The notes beneath the pieces are model-generated. The model was not told the origin of the DNA. It searched no databases and worked only from the letters and a program-made list of their open reading frames with translations. Of a stretch of 64,000 nucleotides of DNA, positions 9,839-18,815 are shown one piece after another. Position numbers and translations under genes: made by a program. Every line of letters starts with the position of its first letter. The first letter of the stretch is position 1. The stretch is from Novispirillum itersonii (GTDB taxonomy: Bacteria; Pseudomonadota; Alphaproteobacteria; Rhodospirillales; Rhodospirillaceae), in assembly GCF_014205675.1 (NCBI RefSeq), contig NZ_JACIIX010000018.1, positions 23,712 to 87,711 of the forward strand, in the 5' to 3' direction.

Positions 9839-11047
9839 ATGGCCGAAACGGCAGGCGGCACACTGGCCGGGACCGTGGTGGCCTTCACCCGCACCCTGCG
9901 GCAGGCCGGGCTGCCGGTCGGGCCGGAACGGACCCTGCGGGCGCTGGAGGCGGTGCAGGCGGTGGGACTGGAACGGCGCGATGACCTGTACTGGGCCCTG
10001 CATGCCACCCTGACCGACCGGGTGGAACAACACCCGCTGTTTGACCAATGCTTTCAGGTGTTCTGGCGCAACCCGGAGCTGCTGAAAAAGGCGATGGCCC
10101 TGATGCTGCCAGCCCTGCGGGCCGATCTGGTGCCGGAGGCTGATCCGCTGTCCCGCCGCCTTCAGGACGCCCTGCGTCCCCAATCCCCCCCGCCGCAGAC
10201 CGCTGACGCCGCAGAACGGCAGGAAGTGGAGATCGACGCCCGGCTGGTGTGGTCCGATCAGGAAATCCTGCGCCACAAAGATTTTGAGCAGATGACCGCC
10301 GCCGAACTGGCGGAAGCCCGGCGCATTCTGGACTCCCTGCCATTGGTGCGGATGACCGTGCCGACCAGACGCCTGCGCCCGGCGCACAGCGGCCCGAAGA
10401 TTGACCTGCGGCAATCGTTGCGGCAATCCCTGCGCGGGGGCGGGGACCGTCTGGAGCTGGTGCGGGCCCGGCAGCGGCAGAAACCGCCGCCGATCGTGGC
10501 GCTGTGCGATATTTCCGGCAGCATGGGCCAGTACACCCGGCTGTTCCTGCGCTTTCTCTATGCCCTGACCAACGACCGCGCCCGCAGCGCCGGACGGGTC
10601 CATGTGTTCCTGTTCGGCACCCGCCTGCACAATGTCAGCCGCACCCTGCGCCGCCGCGATGTGGACGAGGCCCTGACCCGCCTGTCCCGCGAGGTGCCCG
10701 ACTGGGACGGCGGCACCCGCATCGGGGCCTGCCTGCATCAGTTCAACCGGCTGTGGGGGCGGCGGGTGCTGGGTCAGGGGGCGATGGTTCTGCTGATGAC
10801 CGACGGACTGGACCGGGATGCCGGGGCCGGACTGAACCCGGAACTGGACCGCCTGCGCCGGTCGTGCCGCCGCCTGATCTGGCTGAATCCACTGCTGCGC
10901 TGGGACGGTTATCAGCCAAAGGCCAAAGGCGCGGCGGCCCTGCATGCGCAGGCCGATGAATTCCGCCCGGTGCATTCCCTCGACAGTCTGGCGTCTCTGG
11001 CCCGGGCCCTGCAAGGCACACCCCCCTTGCGCAACGCCGGACCATAA
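9839..11047 (+). CDS. coxE: VWA domain protein (CoxE-like)
   Basis: A 402-residue partner of the MoxR ATPase. The C-terminal half carries a von Willebrand A domain whose metal-ion-dependent adhesion site is DISGSMGQYTR, with a later threonine/aspartate segment MTDGLDRD. The N-terminal half is the helical, arginine-rich CoxE region. MoxR-VWA pairs act together on molybdenum hydroxylase maturation in cox clusters. It starts one base after the coxD stop. Confidence 0.9.
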   Translation: MAETAGGTLAGTVVAFTRTLRQAGLPVGPERTLRALEAVQAVGLERRDDLYWALHATLTDRVEQHPLFDQCFQVFWRNPELLKKAMALMLPALRADLVPEADPLSRRLQDALRPQSPPPQTADAAERQEVEIDARLVWSDQEILRHKDFEQMTAAELAEARRILDSLPLVRMTVPTRRLRPAHSGPKIDLRQSLRQSLRGGGDRLELVRARQRQKPPPIVALCDISGSMGQYTRLFLRFLYALTNDRARSAGRVHVFLFGTRLHNVSRTLRRRDVDEALTRLSREVPDWDGGTRIGACLHQFNRLWGRRVLGQGAMVLLMTDGLDRDAGAGLNPELDRLRRSCRRLIWLNPLLRWDGYQPKAKGAAALHAQADEFRPVHSLDSLASLARALQGTPPLRNAGP

Positions 11048-11084
11048 CCCACCTTCTGCCCCTTATCCCACTCCGGAGCCGCCG

Positions 11085-11831
11085 ATGAAGACCGATCTGC
11101 TGACCATCCTGCTGGATCTGAAGGCCCGGCGCATCCCGGCGGCGCTGGTCACCGATATGGCCGACGGCACGCAGGGTCTGGTCACCACAGACGGCTGTCA
11201 GGGGGATCTGGCCCTGACGGCGGAGGAAACCGCCGCCGTCCTGCACCGTCTGGATCAGGACGACAGCGGCCCGCTGCCAGAAGAACCCGGGACAGAACCC
11301 GGGCCAGAGCCCAGAATCCGGCCGCTGTTTGTTGATACCCATGCCCCGCCGCTGCGGCTGGCGGTGGTCGGGGCGGTGCATGTGGCGCAACATCTGGTGC
11401 CGATGGCCGCCGCCGCCGGATTTGACCTGCTGGTGATTGATCCGCGCGGCTCCTTTGCCAGCGAAGACCGCTTCCCCGGTGTCCGCCTGTCGCAGGACTG
11501 GCCGGACGAGGCCCTGACCGGCTGGGGCGTTGACCGCCGTACCGCCGTCGTCACCCTGACCCATGATCCGAAGTTTGATGACCCGGCCCTGACCGTGGCC
11601 CTGCGCTCCGACGCCTTCTATATCGGGGCGCTGGGCAGCCGCCGCACCCATGCCAGCCGCTGTGAACGGCTGACCGAGGCAGGCTTCACCGCTGCCGACC
11701 TTGCCCGCATCCATGCCCCGATTGGCTTACCGATCGGGGCCAAAAGCCCGATGGAAATTGCCCTGTCGATCCTGTCGCAGATTGTCGCGGTGCGCCGGAA
11801 GGCCCCGGCGGCAACCGGAGCCACCCGATGA
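11085..11831 (+). CDS. XdhC-family protein, C-terminal Rossmann domain (CoxF-like)
   Basis: A 248-residue protein. The first 70 residues are a short, poorly conserved lead, and the rest is the XdhC C-terminal Rossmann domain: LAVVGAVHVAQHL, then DDPALTVAL, IGALGSRRTHASR and the signature IGLPIGAKSPMEIALSIL. The usual GAGHVA nucleotide motif reads GAVHVA. It complements the N-terminal XdhC domain encoded alone at 3944-4303, so the cofactor-handling protein appears split across the cluster. The ATG at 11085 is preferred over upstream starts that overlap coxE. Its last four bases overlap the next gene (ATGA). Confidence 0.85.
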   Translation: MKTDLLTILLDLKARRIPAALVTDMADGTQGLVTTDGCQGDLALTAEETAAVLHRLDQDDSGPLPEEPGTEPGPEPRIRPLFVDTHAPPLRLAVVGAVHVAQHLVPMAAAAGFDLLVIDPRGSFASEDRFPGVRLSQDWPDEALTGWGVDRRTAVVTLTHDPKFDDPALTVALRSDAFYIGALGSRRTHASRCERLTEAGFTAADLARIHAPIGLPIGAKSPMEIALSILSQIVAVRRKAPAATGATR

Positions 11832-12850
11832 AATTCGGTCCCTGCCCCAGCCCTGAAGCCACCGGCTGTCTGCTGGCCCATGCCACACAGGTCGGACCGG
11901 AGCGCTGGACCAAGGGACGGCTGCTGTCACCCGCCGATTGCACCGCCCTGACCGCTGCCGGGATTAACGACGTGATCGTCGCCCGCCTTGATGCCGGTGA
12001 CATCGGCGAGGATGAGGCCGCCGCCACACTGGCGGCACAGATCGTCGGCCCCGGGGTGGAGGCCCGCACCGCCACCACCGGACGGGTCAACCTGCATGCC
12101 ACCGCTGCCGGGGTTTTCCGGGTCGATGCCGATGCCGTCAACCGCCTGAATGCCGTCAGCGAAGCGGTGACCCTTGCCACCCTGCCGCCGTTTGAGGTGG
12201 TGGAAGCCGGACAGATGGTCGCCACCGTCAAGATCATCCCCTTTGCCGTTCCCACCCATACGCTGGCCGCCTGCATCGCCGCCGGAGCCGGAACCCGCAC
12301 GCTTTCCGTCGCACCGTGGCGGCCCCGCCGGGCCGGTCTGATCCAGACCATGGTTGAGGGCACCAAGGACTCGGTTCTGGAAAAAACCCGGGCCGTTCTG
12401 GCCGGGCGTCTGAGCGCCTGCGGTGGAACCCTGATACAGGAACGGCGCTGCCGCCACCGGCAGGATACTGTGGAACAGGCCCTGCGCGTTCTGGCCGCCG
12501 AAGGCTGCGACCTGTTCCTGATGATCGGGGCCTCTGCCATCACCGACCGTGCTGATGTCCTGCCCTCCGCCCTGTGTGGCGTCGGCGGGCAGGTGGCCCA
12601 TCTCGGCATGCCGGTGGATCCGGGCAATCTGCTGATGCTCGGCTGGTGGGCTGACCGCCCGGTTCTCGGCCTGCCCGGCTGCGCCCGCTCCCCCCGCCTG
12701 AACGGAGCTGACTGGGTGTTGCAGCGTCTGGCCGCCGATATTCCCGTCACCGGACGCGATCTGATGGGGATGGGCGTCGGCGGCCTGATCATGGATGTGC
12801 CGGAACGCCCCTTGCCCCGGGCACAGGCTGGCAGCCCCCCGCAGACCTGA
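11828..12850 (+). CDS. Molybdopterin-binding protein (MoeA/MocF-like fold)
   Basis: A 340-residue protein with a MoCF_biosynth-type domain in the C-terminal half: LFLMIGASAITDRADVLPSA, then HLGMPVDPGNLLMLG and VLGLPGCARSPRLNGADW. Proteins of this kind accompany xdhC in molybdenum hydroxylase clusters and are thought to act in cofactor modification, for example with a MocA-type cytidylyl transferase; no nucleotidyltransferase domain is present here. It overlaps the XdhC C-domain gene by four bases and is the last gene of the cluster. Confidence 0.8.
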   Translation: MKFGPCPSPEATGCLLAHATQVGPERWTKGRLLSPADCTALTAAGINDVIVARLDAGDIGEDEAAATLAAQIVGPGVEARTATTGRVNLHATAAGVFRVDADAVNRLNAVSEAVTLATLPPFEVVEAGQMVATVKIIPFAVPTHTLAACIAAGAGTRTLSVAPWRPRRAGLIQTMVEGTKDSVLEKTRAVLAGRLSACGGTLIQERRCRHRQDTVEQALRVLAAEGCDLFLMIGASAITDRADVLPSALCGVGGQVAHLGMPVDPGNLLMLGWWADRPVLGLPGCARSPRLNGADWVLQRLAADIPVTGRDLMGMGVGGLIMDVPERPLPRAQAGSPPQT

Positions 12851-12880
12851 AAAAAAGTCATAGTCCGGGTCCGGGAAAAA

Positions 12881-12910
12881 TTCCGAAAGCCGCAGCGCCT
12901 TCGGAACCTT
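12881..12910 (+). terminator. Possible terminator of the cox-like cluster
   Basis: TTCCGAA (12881-12887) pairs with TTCGGAA (12900-12906), followed by CCTTTCCCC. The stem is short and the T tract poor. The rest of the gap to 13163 has no convincing gene and must contain the promoter of the amino-acid transporter, which I could not place. Confidence 0.35.
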
Positions 12911-13163
12911 TCCCCGTTACGGCGATGTTACCGTTTCTGTCATCCGGTCGTGCAGAACCGGGCTCAAAACAGGCAGCACCGCAGAAAAATCCTTCTGCGG
13001 CAACAGACTGCCGGAACGAGGCATCACCCATGGGACAGACTTTCTCCGTCCTTCCCGCATCCCTGACCGCTGTTCAATTGGCAGCAGACAAGTCAGAAGT
13101 GAAACTTTATGATCCGGCCCGAACCATGACAGGCCGGTCATCCGGGCACTGTGCGGGAGTAGA

Positions 13164-13949
13164 ATGAGTATGGCGGACAGCACCGCAGCACCCCTGCCGC
13201 TGGAAATCGCGGGGATGCGCAAAAGCTTCGGGGCTCTGGAAGTCCTGAAAGGCATCGACCTGAAAGCCCGGAAGGGCGATGTCATTTCCATCATCGGGTC
13301 CTCCGGATCCGGCAAAAGCACGTTCCTGCGCTGCATCAACCTGCTGGAAACCCCGGATGCCGGGGAAGTGCGCGTCCATGGCGAGCTGATCCGCATGCGC
13401 CGGCGCGGCGGAGCACAGGAACCCGCCAGCGCCGCCCAGCTGCGCCGCATCCGCACCAAACTGTCGATGGTGTTCCAGAGCTTCAATCTCTGGAGTCACA
13501 TGACCGTTCTCGACAATGTCGCCATCCCACCGCAGCAGGTGCTGGGCAAGAGCCGGGCCGAGTCCGTGCAGGCTGCCGAGGCCCTGCTTCAGCGGGTCGG
13601 CATGTACGAACGGCGCCATTATTATCCGGCGCAGATTTCCGGTGGCCAGCAGCAGCGCGCCGCCATCGCCCGGGCGCTGGCGATGGACCCGGAAGTGATG
13701 CTGTTTGACGAACCGACCTCCGCCCTCGACCCCGAGCTGGTCGGCGAGGTGCTGAAGGTGATGGCCAGTCTGGCCGAGGAAGGCCGGACCATGCTGGTCG
13801 TCACCCACGAAATGGGCTTCGCCCGCGAGGTGTCGTCGCAGGTGATGTTCCTGCATCAGGGATCGGTCGAGGAGTTCGGCCCGCCGGAGGATGTCTTCGG
13901 TGCCCCGAAATCCGACCGCCTGAAGCAGTTCGTCAGCCGCAGCTTCTGA
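13164..13949 (+). CDS. ABC transporter ATPase, basic amino acid type (HisP/AotP-like)
   Basis: A 261-residue ABC ATPase of the polar amino acid family. Walker A is GSSGSGKST, the Q-loop lies in [12 protein letters not shown], the signature is ISGGQQQR and Walker B is [13 protein letters not shown] with HEMGFA after it. An insertion around [16 protein letters not shown] before the Q-loop resembles HisP/AotP rather than GlnQ. It energises import by the two permeases encoded at 15023-16475. Here the ATPase gene comes first; in Pseudomonas aot operons it comes later. Confidence 0.93.
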   Translation: MSMADSTAAPLPLEIAGMRKSFGALEVLKGIDLKARKGDVISIIGSSGSGKSTFLRCINLLETPDAGEVRVHGELIRMRRRGGAQEPASAAQLRRIRTKLSMVFQSFNLWSHMTVLDNVAIPPQQVLGKSRAESVQAAEALLQRVGMYERRHYYPAQISGGQQQRAAIARALAMDPEVMLFDEPTSALDPELVGEVLKVMASLAEEGRTMLVVTHEMGFAREVSSQVMFLHQGSVEEFGPPEDVFGAPKSDRLKQFVSRSF

Positions 13950-14119
13950 CGCTGTCACCGAATGACGGAGCAGGCTCCCCCGCCGGGGCCGCCTCCGCCG
14001 GTCAGCCCGGATACCGGGCGGCCCAACACGATCCGGTTGATCAAAACCGGGGAAACGTCCAGATCCCCCCTGCCCCCGCCGTGGGTGCCGCAGGGGGAGC
14101 CAACCAAACGGGAGCAATC

Positions 14120-14887
14120 ATGAAGAAGTCTCTGTTCGGCCTTGCCGCCGCCTCCATCATCGCCCTGTCCGCCACCGCCCATGCCGCCCCGAAGGAAGTG
14201 CGCATCGGCACCGAAGCCGCCTATGCGCCGTTCGAATTCGTCGATCCGTCGGGCAAGATCGTCGGCTTTGAAGTGGAACTGGGCGATGCCATCTGCGCCG
14301 CCGCCGAGCTGAAGTGCGTGTGGTCGAACGTGCCGTTCGATGCCCTGATCCCGCAGCTGATGGAAAAGAAGATCGACGGCATCATGTCGTCGATGTCGAT
14401 CACCGAAAAGCGCCAGAAGAGCATCGACTTCACCAGCAAGTACTTCCAGGTGCCGAACGCCTTCGTCGCTAAGAAGGGCACCACCATCGAGCTGACCAAG
14501 GAAGCCCTGAAGGGCAAGAAGGTTGGCGTGCAGTCCGGCACCACCAATGCTGACTACCTGAAGAAGTACTTCGACGGTGCCGTCGAAATCGTGCGCTACC
14601 AGACCCAGGAAGAGGTCAACATGGACCTCGTCAACGGCCGTCTGGACGCCATGGTGGTTGACAGCGTGATCGGCACCGAATGGTTCAAGACCGAACAGGG
14701 CAAGAACTTCGCGCTGGCCAGCCCGATGCTGAAGGACCCGGTGTTCGGTTCCGGCGTCGGCGTCGGCCTGCGCAAGGGCGATGCCGAACTGAAGGGCGCC
14801 TTTGAAAAGGGCGTCGCCAAGGTTCTGGCTGACGGCACCGCCCAGAAGCTGTCCCAGAAGTGGTTCGGCGTCGATATCTACAAGTAA
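14120..14887 (+). CDS. Periplasmic lysine/arginine/ornithine-type binding protein
   Basis: A 255-residue family 3 solute-binding protein. The signal peptide is MKKSLFGLAAASIIALSATA followed by HAA, with cleavage before APKEVRIG. The mature part shows AAYAPFEFVDPSGKIVGFEV, DALIPQLMEKKIDGIMSSMS and the ligand-linking segment VGVQSGTT, which match LAO/HisJ/ArtJ-type proteins. The ATG at 14120 follows GGGAG. It delivers ligand to the permeases downstream. A 17-bp inverted repeat separates it from the first permease gene, which may let it be expressed at a higher level than the membrane parts. Confidence 0.93.
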   Translation: MKKSLFGLAAASIIALSATAHAAPKEVRIGTEAAYAPFEFVDPSGKIVGFEVELGDAICAAAELKCVWSNVPFDALIPQLMEKKIDGIMSSMSITEKRQKSIDFTSKYFQVPNAFVAKKGTTIELTKEALKGKKVGVQSGTTNADYLKKYFDGAVEIVRYQTQEEVNMDLVNGRLDAMVVDSVIGTEWFKTEQGKNFALASPMLKDPVFGSGVGVGLRKGDAELKGAFEKGVAKVLADGTAQKLSQKWFGVDIYK

Positions 14888-14955
14888 GACCGGTCGGGCG
14901 GGGGCCGGGTCACCGGTCCCCGCCGCTGTCTTCCGAAGCGTTTTCAGAACAGGCA

Positions 14956-15000
14956 GAGCATTTTCCGATTGAACGGTGTCCACTCAATCGGAAAATGCTC
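14956..15000. repeat. Perfect 17-bp inverted repeat (REP-like) between binding protein and permease
   Basis: GAGCATTTTCCGATTGA (14956-14972) is exactly inverted at 14984-15000 around an 11-base spacer. It sits in the 135-base gap between the binding-protein stop and the first permease start. There is no T tract. Position and form resemble the REP element between hisJ and hisQ of enteric bacteria, which protects the upstream mRNA. Similar GAGCATTTTC-containing repeats are, as I recall, dispersed in alphaproteobacterial genomes. Confidence 0.85.
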
Positions 15001-15022
15001 CGGGTATAGGGTGGAGAGGCGT

Positions 15023-15715
15023 ATGGATCCCTTCTGGTCCTACGGACTGATGATCGCAGGGGGCGCAGGCTGGACGCTGGCGCTGATTCTCGCCGTCATT
15101 CCGGTCGGCATCGTGCTCGGCCTGCTGGGGGCGGCGGCGAAGCTGTCATCATGGCGGGTGCTGCGGCTGGGGGCTGAAACCTATACGACCTTTATCCGGG
15201 CCATGCCGGAACTGTTGGTGATTTTTCTGGTGTTCTTCGGCGGGGCGCGCGCCTTCAACTGGCTGCTGGCCGCTGTCGGCTTCCCGGAAATCCAGATTGA
15301 TTTCAATCCGTTCCTCGCCGGGGTGATCGCCCTTGGCGTGGTACAGGGGGCTTTTGCCACCGAAGTGTTCCGCGCCGCGCTGCTGGCGGTACCTGCCGGG
15401 CAGATTGAGGCGGCGCAGGCCTGCGGTTTCAGCCGCTGGCAGACCTTCCGCTTTGTCACCCTGCCGCAGGTGTGGCGGCTTGCCCTGCCGGGACTGGGCA
15501 ATCTGCTACAGATCCTGATCAAGGATACCGCCCTGATTTCGGTCGTCGGTCTGGCCGATATCATGCGCAATGCGCAGATTGCCAGTGGTGCCACCAAGCA
15601 GCCCTTTACCTTTCTGCTGCTGGCGGCGGCGGTCTACCTGCTGTTCACCACCGTTGCCACCGCCGTCATGATGCTGCTGGAACGGCGGGCAAACCACGCG
15701 TGGCGGAGGGCCTGA
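15023..15715 (+). CDS. ABC transporter permease, basic amino acid type (HisQ/AotQ-like)
   Basis: A 230-residue inner-membrane permease with about five transmembrane helices. The EAA loop, which docks to the ATPase, is EAAQACGFSRWQTFRFVTLPQ. The ATG at 15023 follows GTGGAGAGG; an in-frame ATG at 14969 lies inside the inverted repeat and is rejected. One base separates its stop from the next permease start, so the two form the usual heterodimer. Confidence 0.92.
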   Translation: MDPFWSYGLMIAGGAGWTLALILAVIPVGIVLGLLGAAAKLSSWRVLRLGAETYTTFIRAMPELLVIFLVFFGGARAFNWLLAAVGFPEIQIDFNPFLAGVIALGVVQGAFATEVFRAALLAVPAGQIEAAQACGFSRWQTFRFVTLPQVWRLALPGLGNLLQILIKDTALISVVGLADIMRNAQIASGATKQPFTFLLLAAAVYLLFTTVATAVMMLLERRANHAWRRA

Positions 15716-15716
15716 G

Positions 15717-16475
15717 ATGGATTTTGAGCTGATCGCCGAAGCCTGGCCCGACCTGCTGAAGGGGGCCGGACTCACCCTGCAACTGCTGTTCCTGCCGCTG
15801 GCCGTCGCCACCGTGCTGTCAATCCCGCTGGCTATCGCCCGCTCCTCGCACCGCTTCTGGGTGCGGATCGGCCCGGCGGCCTACACCTTTGTGTTCCGGG
15901 GCACGCCGCTGCTGGTGCAGATCTTCCTGATCTATTACGGCATCGGGCAGTTTGAAAGCCTGAGGGAAGGCTTCCTGTGGGAGAACATCCTCAGCAATGC
16001 CTATTGGTGCGCGATGATCGCGTTCACCCTGAACAACCTTGCCTATATCACCGAGCTGATGCGCGGCGGCATCCAGACCGTTCCGCATGGCGAGGTGGAA
16101 GCCGCCCGCGCCTATGGTATGTCGGGTTTCCAGACCTACCGGCTGGTGATCCTGCCGCGCATGTGGCGCACCATTCTGCCCGCCTACAGCAATGAGGTGG
16201 TGTTCAGCCTGAAAGCGACCTCGCTGGCCTCGGTGGTGACGGTGCTGGACCTGACCGGACAGGCCAAGGTCTATTACTCCCAATATTACGAGCCCTATGA
16301 CTTCTTCATCGCCGCCGGATTCCTGTACCTGATCATGGTGTTTGTCATCACCCGGGTCCTGAAGGGCATTGAATGGCTGCTGGGCGCCGACCGCCGCCCG
16401 GTGAAGCACCGGGGCGAAACCCCCGCTGCCGCCGATGTCGCTGATCCTGCCACCGGCCCCGCCGGTCCGGCCTGA
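15717..16475 (+). CDS. ABC transporter permease, basic amino acid type (HisM/AotM-like)
   Basis: A 252-residue inner-membrane permease, partner of the preceding protein. It has FRGTPLLVQIFLIYYG and the EAA loop EAARAYGMSGFQTYRLVILP, both typical of HisM. The C-terminal 25 residues are a hydrophilic Ala/Pro-rich tail. It is 23 bases ahead of the M14-family gene, which suggests that gene belongs to the transport operon. Confidence 0.92.
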   Translation: MDFELIAEAWPDLLKGAGLTLQLLFLPLAVATVLSIPLAIARSSHRFWVRIGPAAYTFVFRGTPLLVQIFLIYYGIGQFESLREGFLWENILSNAYWCAMIAFTLNNLAYITELMRGGIQTVPHGEVEAARAYGMSGFQTYRLVILPRMWRTILPAYSNEVVFSLKATSLASVVTVLDLTGQAKVYYSQYYEPYDFFIAAGFLYLIMVFVITRVLKGIEWLLGADRRPVKHRGETPAAADVADPATGPAGPA

Positions 16476-16498
16476 AACCGTTTTCCCCGGAGTCCGTC

Positions 16499-17656
16499 AT
16501 GCCGCATACCCGGCACCTGCCGCTGTCCCCGTCCAGCCTTGGCACCACCCGTACCCTGACCGTACACCGCTTCGGCACTGCCGGAGCCCGCCCGAAGGTC
16601 TACCTTCAAGCCGGTCTGCACGCCGATGAGCTGCCGGGGCTGGTGGTGATGCAGGCCCTGCTCGACCGGCTGCTGACCGCCGAACAGGACGGTCTGATCG
16701 GCGGCGAAGTGGTGGTGGTGCCGGTGGCCAACCCTATCGGGCTCGACCAGCATTTTCAGGGGCAGCTCCTCGGCCGGTTTGAAACGGCGACCGGGCACAA
16801 CTTCAACCGTCGCCACCTTGACCCCGTTGACGCCCTGATCCGCCGCGCGGTCCCGCTGCTGGGCCCCGATCCCGAGACCAATGTGGCCGCCACCCGCGCC
16901 ATCCTGCGGGAAGAATGGCTAAGCGCCGGGGGTGAAGATCCCCACGGACGCAGTGAAGGCGATCACCTGCGCCATCTGCTCTACGGGCTGGCCTTCGATG
17001 CCGATCTGGTGCTGGACCTGCATTGCGACTGGGAGGCGGTGATGCACACCTATACCTCCACCGCCAGCTGGCCTGCGACCGACGGTGTGATGCGTTTGCT
17101 GGGGGCGGAGGCGATTCTGATTGCCACCGAATCCGGCGGCAACCCGTTTGACGAGGCGCTGTCGTTGCCATGGGTGCGGCTGGCCGAGGCTGCCGGAGCA
17201 GACAGGCCGGTGCCGATGGGCTGCCACAGCATGACCGTGGAACTGCGCGGCCAGACCGATATCTCCGACGCCCTTGCCACCGCTGACGCTGACGCCCTGA
17301 TGGCGGTTCTGGCCCACTGGGGAGCCGTGTCCGGCCCGCAACCGACCCTGCCCCCGGCCCGCTGCACCGCCACCCCGCTGGAAGCGGTGGATATGGTCTC
17401 TGCCCCCTCGGCCGGAATTGTCGTCTACAGCGGGGCTGTCGGTGACCGGGTGAACGCCGGGGATTGCCTCGGCTGGGTGGTCAACCCGCTGGGCAGCGAC
17501 GGCCTGTCCGGCAGCCGGATCCCGTTCCATGCCGCCACCGATGGCATCATCTATGGCCGCCTGCTGCAACGGCTGGTCCGCCCCGGAGACACCATCTGTA
17601 AGGTTGCCGGAGATCAACCGCTGGCCCACCGCACCGGCAACCTGCTGACGGCGTAA
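16499..17656 (+). CDS. Succinylglutamate desuccinylase/aspartoacylase (M14) family protein, AotO/AstE-like
   Basis: A 385-residue zinc hydrolase of the AstE/AspA group. The zinc ligands His41 and Glu44 lie in GLHADELPG and His175 in DLHCDW; both match the family HxxE...H pattern. It has a C-terminal beta domain with a lipoyl-like AGIVVYSGAVGDRVNAGDCL segment. Position immediately after the two permease genes resembles aotO of the Pseudomonas aotJQMOP operon. With astA and astB nearby it could supply the desuccinylase step of arginine degradation, but AotO-type proteins have no proven reaction, so that is inference. Confidence 0.8.
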   Translation: MPHTRHLPLSPSSLGTTRTLTVHRFGTAGARPKVYLQAGLHADELPGLVVMQALLDRLLTAEQDGLIGGEVVVVPVANPIGLDQHFQGQLLGRFETATGHNFNRRHLDPVDALIRRAVPLLGPDPETNVAATRAILREEWLSAGGEDPHGRSEGDHLRHLLYGLAFDADLVLDLHCDWEAVMHTYTSTASWPATDGVMRLLGAEAILIATESGGNPFDEALSLPWVRLAEAAGADRPVPMGCHSMTVELRGQTDISDALATADADALMAVLAHWGAVSGPQPTLPPARCTATPLEAVDMVSAPSAGIVVYSGAVGDRVNAGDCLGWVVNPLGSDGLSGSRIPFHAATDGIIYGRLLQRLVRPGDTICKVAGDQPLAHRTGNLLTA

Positions 17657-17783
17657 TCCTCTTTTCCGCCTCCAGTCACCCCACAGCGCCATCCGCCCCT
17701 TGGTGAATGCGCATGCTTCTGCCATTCTGCGCCGGTTCTACCGGGACCGGCGGAACAGACACGGGCAAACGGGCCGGAAGAGT

Positions 17784-18797
17784 ATGGTGGACACGGTCAC
17801 TCTGGATGACATCAATCTGCGGCTGCTGGACGTGCTGCAAACGCAGGCCCGGCTGACCAGCGCGCAGGTCTCGGAGCATCTCGGCCTGAGCCAGAGCGCC
17901 TGTCTGGAACGTTGGCGGCGGCTGGAAAAACAGGGCGTGATCCGCCGCTACCGCACCGATATCGATGTTGACCGCGTCGCCAGCAACATCCGTGTGTTCT
18001 GCGAGGTCAGCCTTGATCCAGACCGGCCGGAGGCTCTGCGCCCCCTGATCGCCGACTGCATGGCCGTGCCGGAAGTGGTGTCGATATACCGTAATGACGG
18101 CCCTTACCACCTGCTGGTCAGTGTCGTCTGCCGCAATGTCCGCCATTACCACGACCTGACCGATGCCCTGATTGCCCGCAATCCGGCGATCCTGCGCTTC
18201 AGCGGCCATGTGGTGCTGCATCGGATCAAGGTGTTTCAGGGCTATCCGCTCGGCCTTCTGACCGGCAAAACCCTGCCGCCGGTCACCCCTGCCCCCTTGC
18301 AGACCACACAGGCACCATTGCGGCTGGATGGTTTGCATCTGAAAATCCTGACCACCCTGCAAACTGAAGGCAGACTGTCAAATCTGGCGCTGGCCGAACG
18401 GGTGGCCCTATCTCCCTCGCCCTGTCTGGAGCGGGTCAAGCGGCTGGAACAGCACGGCTACATTGCCCAGTATGTGACCGAGATTGATCTGGAACGGTGC
18501 CTGCCGCACCTGTACGTCATGGCCGAGGTTTCCCTCGGCAACCATGGCATCGAGGAATTCCGGCGCTTTGAGGCGGCAATGGCGTCCTTCCCGGAAATCA
18601 TCAGCTCTTACAAAATCGCCGGTCCGTTTGATTACACCATGGACATCATCTGCCGCGACTGGGATCACTTCCGGGCTCTGGAACAGCGCCTTGCCGCCCT
18701 GTGCCCAGCCCTGTGCGGCCTGCGGGTGGCGGAAGTGAAGCAGCGCCTGAAGCACTTCGCCGGGTTTCCGCTGCCGATGCTGACCCAGCCGGGCTGA
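17784..18797 (+). CDS. Double-length Lrp/AsnC-family regulator (two HTH and two ligand domains)
   Basis: A 337-residue protein that is two Lrp-like units in tandem. Unit one has a DNA-binding helix-turn-helix at about 9-60 (LTSAQVSEHLGLSQSACLER) and an AsnC ligand domain to about 155. Unit two has a second helix-turn-helix at about 175-228 (LSNLALAERVALSPSPCLER) and a second ligand domain. Typical Lrp proteins have 150-165 residues. The two halves are clearly related but far from identical, so duplication or fusion is old. It lies between the amino acid transporter operon and the convergent astAB genes and probably controls both in response to arginine or a related amino acid. The ATG at 17784 directly precedes the conserved LDDINLRLLDVLQ. 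Confidence 0.9.
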   Translation: MVDTVTLDDINLRLLDVLQTQARLTSAQVSEHLGLSQSACLERWRRLEKQGVIRRYRTDIDVDRVASNIRVFCEVSLDPDRPEALRPLIADCMAVPEVVSIYRNDGPYHLLVSVVCRNVRHYHDLTDALIARNPAILRFSGHVVLHRIKVFQGYPLGLLTGKTLPPVTPAPLQTTQAPLRLDGLHLKILTTLQTEGRLSNLALAERVALSPSPCLERVKRLEQHGYIAQYVTEIDLERCLPHLYVMAEVSLGNHGIEEFRRFEAAMASFPEIISSYKIAGPFDYTMDIICRDWDHFRALEQRLAALCPALCGLRVAEVKQRLKHFAGFPLPMLTQPG

Positions 18798-18815
18798 GGG
18801 CGATTGCCCCTCTTC

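Noticed and set aside
12925-13167. An 80-residue gene ahead of the amino acid transporter
   Set aside because: No conserved features or ribosome binding site; it overlaps the ATPase start region.
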